A program made the position numbers and the translations under genes. Source: an uncultured Tenacibaculum sp. (lineage in GTDB: Bacteria; Bacteroidota; Bacteroidia; Flavobacteriales; Flavobacteriaceae). Taken from it: a DNA stretch of 64,000 bases. The notes under the pieces are model-generated. The model did not search any database. It was not told the origin of the DNA and worked only from the letters and a program-made list of their open reading frames with translations. The stretch's first letter is position 1. Each line of letters opens with the position of its first letter. Where the stretch lies: positions 186,001-250,000 of the forward strand of contig NZ_CANNGG010000004.1 in the NCBI RefSeq assembly GCF_947504135.1. Direction: 5' to 3'. This document shows, in pieces, positions 62,218 through 64,000 of the stretch.

Positions 62218-63015
62218 TTATTTTGCAAATTTATCTTCGATGTATTTTTTAGCTGTTTCGTAAATAGCGTCTACCTCTTTAATATTGAATCCGCTAAACT
62301 CTCCTAACGGATAACAAATAGTTGCATAGGTGCTAAAAAACTTGTATTCTTCGGATGATAACATCAACAATTTAGAGGTATGTGCCAATACTTTAATTGT
62401 TGTGTTTAACTCTTTATTTTCTTTTGCTGAAGGAAAAACTACATAGCTTCCAATAACTGGGTACTCTGAGTTTTCAAAAGGTGTAGTAGGAAAATTATCA
62501 ATAATACCTCCATCAGAATATAACATGTCATCTATTTTTATAGGGTTGAACAGTCCAGGTACTGCACATGAAGCCAATACAGGTTTTAACAGTTCTCCTT
62601 CATAAAAATATTGTGTAGCACATTTATTCAAATTGGTGGTCGATACCGTTAAAGGAATTTCTAATTCTTCAAAAGTTGACTTTATTTTATCTTGAATTAG
62701 CCTAGCATAATTATACGAATTGAAGATTCCGGGTTTAGCAATTGTAATCCACGAATATTGAAAAATTTCAGTAGTCCTAAAAAAATTTAATATTTCTTGA
62801 GGTTTGATACCCGATGCATACATAGATCCTACTAACGAACCAGAACTGCAGGCAGATATAGCGTTGATTTTAATATGTAATTCTTCTAACTTTTCTAGTA
62901 ATGCTACGTGAGCTACTCCTTTTTCTGCACCTCCGCTAAGCACTAAATTTATAGGGGTTTTAGGGTCTAAATCTTTTAATTTTTCAATAGAACACCCATA
63001 CTTTTCTTTTATCAT
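62218..63015 (-). CDS. Patatin-like phospholipase
   Basis: A 265-residue patatin-domain protein. The oxyanion loop is LVLSGGAEKGVAHVALL (canonical GGGxKG). The nucleophile Ser57 is in AISACSSGSLVG, and the dyad Asp168 in YSDGGIIDNFP. The first Gly of the usual GxSxG elbow is Ala55. It may release fatty acids from membrane lipids. It lies 18 bp downstream of the AraC-type regulator gene, so the two may be co-transcribed. Confidence 0.85.
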   Translation of the reverse strand: MIKEKYGCSIEKLKDLDPKTPINLVLSGGAEKGVAHVALLEKLEELHIKINAISACSSGSLVGSMYASGIKPQEILNFFRTTEIFQYSWITIAKPGIFNSYNYARLIQDKIKSTFEELEIPLTVSTTNLNKCATQYFYEGELLKPVLASCAVPGLFNPIKIDDMLYSDGGIIDNFPTTPFENSEYPVIGSYVVFPSAKENKELNTTIKVLAHTSKLLMLSSEEYKFFSTYATICYPLGEFSGFNIKEVDAIYETAKKYIEDKFAK

Positions 63016-63033
63016 TTTTTGCTTTCTTCTTTG

Positions 63034-64000
63034 TTAAGCTATTTTAACTGCACTAGTTTCTTGCTTGTTTTTTAAAAATTCACTGGGGCTAATTCCGTAT
63101 TTACGTTTAAATATTTTAGAAAAATAACTTCTGCTTGAAAATCCTATCGAATATACAATTTGTGAGATGTTATAATCTGTTGAGTTCATTAAATCTCGAG
63201 CTTCCTCTAAGCGTACGTGTCTAATATATTCTATCACAGTTCTAGAAAACAACAATTTAAAACCTTCTTGCAATTTAGCCTGCGTTAGTCCAATTTCATT
63301 AGCTAATTCTTCTACATTATATTCTTCTGCAACATTATTAAGAATTTTTTGACCTGTTTTTCTAATCAAACTAATTTCTTTTTTTGTTAAGGTAGTTTCT
63401 GGTTTTCTTTTTCTTTTAACATCTTTATTGTGTTGCAACATGTGCTCTGATAAAATTTGGTATACAATACCTTCTTTTATCAAAATACGAATCATTCCCT
63501 TTTGTTTAATCTTATTATATTGCTTTATAAGATTTGCTAATTTTAAATTATAGGTTCCAAAATAAGCAAAAACATTTTCATGCTGTTGATCGTGAAAAAC
63601 TTCATAAAGTCTCTTATTCAATAAAGAAGCATTGTTTAAACGCTTCTTTAAAAACTTTACCCTATTTATTTGTATCTGATGGATTTTAAGTTTTATATTT
63701 TTTTGTAAATACATATAATTATATCCACCATCTTTACTAGTAATAATAACAGATTGATATTGCTCTAACTTTCTTTTTTTATTTTCTAATTCAAACCTAT
63801 GAAAACAATATCCTTCAGTAGTATAAGTAAAATGGATAGGATTATATTCTGAGGCAGTCATAATAAGTGTGATGTTATCTAAGAAAGTTATATCGTATTG
63901 TAAAATACTACCACCCCATTCAAAATTTAAGAACTTAATCTTACCTTTTGCTAATTTGCTATCAACGTCTAAAACGTATTCTCCCCATCTTTCTGTAATT
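63034..64000 (-). CDS. AraC-family transcriptional regulator (5' end beyond right edge)
   Basis: The C-terminal HTH domain (about the last 100 residues) is canonical: VEELANEIGLTQAKLQEGFK for HTH 1, and YNISQIVYSIGFSSRSYFSKIFKRKYGISPSEF for HTH 2. The N-terminal domain is a cupin-like sensor. The shortest start is the ATG at 63861, but the frame stays open for 46 more codons to base 64000, reading WGEYVLDVDSKL then IKFLNFEWGGSILQYDITFL, which is typical of the N-terminus of such regulators. The true start lies outside the window. Confidence 0.85.
   Translation of the reverse strand, partial: ITERWGEYVLDVDSKLAKGKIKFLNFEWGGSILQYDITFLDNITLIMTASEYNPIHFTYTTEGYCFHRFELENKKRKLEQYQSVIITSKDGGYNYMYLQKNIKLKIHQIQINRVKFLKKRLNNASLLNKRLYEVFHDQQHENVFAYFGTYNLKLANLIKQYNKIKQKGMIRILIKEGIVYQILSEHMLQHNKDVKRKRKPETTLTKKEISLIRKTGQKILNNVAEEYNVEELANEIGLTQAKLQEGFKLLFSRTVIEYIRHVRLEEARDLMNSTDYNISQIVYSIGFSSRSYFSKIFKRKYGISPSEFLKNKQETSAVKIA

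Noticed and set aside
63034-63861. AraC regulator starting at the ATG at 63861
   Set aside because: The frame remains open to the window edge and the upstream residues read like the family's normal N-terminus, so this Met is internal.

Overview
The window comes from an AT-rich, probably marine member of the Flavobacteriaceae; the gene content looks Tenacibaculum- or Polaribacter-like, but that placement is an inference. The grounds are Bacteroidetes-type -7 promoter boxes (TAnnTTTG) ahead of many genes, flavobacterial outer-membrane, OmpH and Crp-like proteins, dense two-strand gene packing, and no recognisable tRNA, rRNA, CRISPR array or complete insertion sequence. Most of it is ordinary core chromosome.

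Layout. 1-10.2 kb (minus): M14 peptidase (cut by the left edge), class V aminotransferase, glmM, rpsA, a FadL/OmpP1 porin, then a tightly overlapping run of IMPACT, EamA, HAD, ribD and an LEA-type lipoprotein. 10.3-11.6 kb (plus): GNAT and prmC. 11.7-14.6 kb: an accessory-looking cluster with a PAS protein, two Roadblock/LC7-like proteins, a truncated paralogue, small partner genes and a 112-bp tandem repeat that duplicates a promoter. 14.6-23.1 kb: ATP-grasp enzyme, membrane-anchored and outer-membrane proteins, a THUMP-like methyltransferase, fdhD and nhaA. 23.1-25.7 kb: recG carrying an in-frame DUF559 endonuclease domain bounded by GC-rich palindromes. 25.7-34.1 kb: rRNA methyltransferase, DEAD-box helicase, TRIC channel, MATE transporter, ychF, ferredoxin. 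34.1-44.0 kb (plus): LuxC-like reductase, serC-serA-DUF1015, yggS, a DnaQ/GIY-YIG fusion, a potassium channel, miaA and ompH. 44.0-53.9 kb (minus): a complete histidine operon hisGDCBHA-F-IE preceded by a classical attenuator with a His-rich leader peptide, followed by a methyltransferase, a Crp-like regulator and a DJ-1/PfpI protein. 54.0-58.6 kb: typA, a mini LETM1-like gene overlapping proline dehydrogenase, and aroB. 58.7-64.0 kb: mscS, dps, a secreted protein, a 53-aa DUF1328 gene, a degenerate SRAP protein, a patatin and an AraC regulator cut by the right edge.

How the genes work together. The his operon is complete, and its control can be read from the DNA. At the right end, four promoters (dps-mscS, the secreted protein at 60277, DUF1328 and the SRAP-like gene) share one architecture: two direct repeats of about AAATGAGCWAA with a 21-22 bp period, then exactly 20 bp, then TAnnTTTG. 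Between the divergent DUF1328 and SRAP-like genes the four boxes lie at exact 21-bp intervals. I read this as the regulon of one regulator with helically phased binding, such as a LytTR-type protein. This regulon, the recG endonuclease insertion and the Roadblock cluster are the strongest candidates for undescribed biology.
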